Assembly: GCF_016495405.1 (NCBI RefSeq)
Contig: NZ_CP044522.1
Span: 2,633,876-2,697,875, forward strand
DNA from: Cobetia sp. cqz5-12
Lineage (GTDB): Bacteria > Pseudomonadota > Gammaproteobacteria > Pseudomonadales > Halomonadaceae
DNA: 64,000 nucleotides
Direction: 5' to 3'
Shown here piece by piece: positions 63,320 through 64,000 of this stretch. How positions within the stretch are numbered: the stretch's first letter is position 1; each line of letters starts with the position of its first letter. The notes beneath the pieces were generated by a model. The model was not told the origin of the DNA. It ran no database searches and was given only the letters and a program-made list of their open reading frames with translations. Made by a program: the position numbers and the translations under genes.

Positions 63320-64000
63320 TTACTCCTCGGCCAGTGCCATGGCCCGGTCAACCAGCGCCTGGCCGCCATCGACCTTGTCGGAGAACGCCTGATAGACCGG
63401 CGCACTTGAAGTGACGAAGGCATCCCGGTCCACCTCGTTGACGGCCATGCCACCCGCCTTGAGGCTTGCCAGAAGCTTGTCATCAAGCTCCGCACCCTTG
63501 GCGAAGGCCCAGCTCTGGGTCTCGGCGGAGACTTCGGCAATCGCTGCCTTCACGTCCTCGGGCATCTTGTGCCAGCCAGCCTGACTGCTGGTCAACCAGA
63601 TGGGCGAATAGACATGATTGGAGAGTGACAGGTACTTCTGCACCTCCTGGAACTTGGCGCCATCGATGTTGGACAGCGGGTTCTCCTGACCATCGACGAC
63701 CCCGGTCTGCAGCGCCACGAAGACTTCCGAGAAGGCCATCGGTGTCGGGTTGGCGCCCCAGGCGTTGAACATGCCGGTCCGCCATTCGCTCTGTGGGGTA
63801 CGCAGCTTCAGCCCGTCCAGATCTTCTGGCGCAACGATCGGATGCTCGTTGTTGGTGATCTGACGGAAGCCGTTCTCCCAGGTGGAGACCAGCTTGAGGC
63901 CCTTGGACTTGGCATCCTCGGCCAGATCCGTCATCACGATCGCGTCATCGATGCGCTTGAGGTGCTCGCGGTCCTTGACCATGAACGGCATGTCGAACAG
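63320..64000 (-). CDS. dctP: TRAP transporter solute-binding protein (DctP), partial
   Basis: The C-terminal 226 residues of a DctP protein; the N-terminus and signal peptide lie beyond the right edge of the window. Seen are LFDMPFMVKDREHLKRID, NGFRQITNNEHPI, LDGLKLRTPQSEWRTGM with the ligand Arg, and MAFSEVFVALQTGVVDGQENPLSN, all family-typical. It feeds the second TRAP system. It is the third TRAP binding protein in 11 kb, in line with a locus devoted to acidic substrates. Confidence 0.9.
   Translation of the reverse strand: MFDMPFMVKDREHLKRIDDAIVMTDLAEDAKSKGLKLVSTWENGFRQITNNEHPIVAPEDLDGLKLRTPQSEWRTGMFNAWGANPTPMAFSEVFVALQTGVVDGQENPLSNIDGAKFQEVQKYLSLSNHVYSPIWLTSSQAGWHKMPEDVKAAIAEVSAETQSWAFAKGAELDDKLLASLKAGGMAVNEVDRDAFVTSSAPVYQAFSDKVDGGQALVDRAMALAEE

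Overview
The window looks like a chromosomal segment of a marine or halophilic gammaproteobacterium, most likely Halomonadaceae (Halomonas/Cobetia-like). That placement is inferred from the high-GC gene style, the TRAP-transporter and BCCT content and the mix of families; no rRNA or other taxonomic marker is present. I see no tRNA, rRNA, CRISPR array, phage or insertion sequence.

Left part (1-20 kb): kpsC and kpsS (Kdo transferases of ABC-type capsules), a short-chain dehydrogenase, an LtaS-like phosphoglycerol transferase, a 2,724-residue polyketide/fatty-acid synthase (KS-AT-DH-degenerate MT-ER-KR-ACP, no thioesterase) and an alpha-oxoamine synthase lie in line on the + strand. The set recalls the Sinorhizobium rkp-1 genes (rkpA, rkpG, rkpH, rkpJ) and may make an unusual lipid anchor for a KpsS/KpsC-primed capsule. 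A second SDR, a DsbA/FrnE-like oxidoreductase and an O-antigen-ligase-type membrane protein follow on the - strand.

Middle part (20-41 kb): a Wzx/Wzy-type exopolysaccharide or capsule locus runs on the - strand from wza and wzc through a polyprenyl-phosphate glycosyltransferase, Wzy, Wzx-like protein, two glycosyltransferases, rmlB, rmlD, rmlA, rmlC and ugd. It is preceded by an ops/JUMPstart element (RfaH-type). Its centre (about 25.3-29.97 kb) is strikingly AT-rich, as in an exchangeable serotype cassette. After a 1.6-kb gene-free stretch, a yjbEFGH-like operon runs on the + strand; its YjbE-like protein is expanded by a 30-bp tandem repeat.

Right part (41-64 kb): poxB, then a BCCT transporter, FAD oxidoreductase, SnoaL-like protein and XRE-cupin regulator. 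A GntR/FadR-type regulator then faces a long sugar-acid catabolic operon: pdxA2, an enolase-superfamily acid-sugar dehydratase, an AraD1/GguC-like dehydratase, a solute-binding protein, a COG3618 lactonase, a complete TRAP transporter, a second COG3618 lactonase and alpha-ketoglutarate semialdehyde dehydrogenase. A second TRAP system follows on the - strand and is cut by the window edge. The combination of PdxA-family protein, amidohydrolase, L-lyxonate-type dehydratase and KGSA dehydrogenase fits the lower half of the bacterial L-ascorbate / 2,3-diketogulonate route that passes through 2-carboxy-L-lyxonate and L-lyxonate to 2-oxoglutarate.
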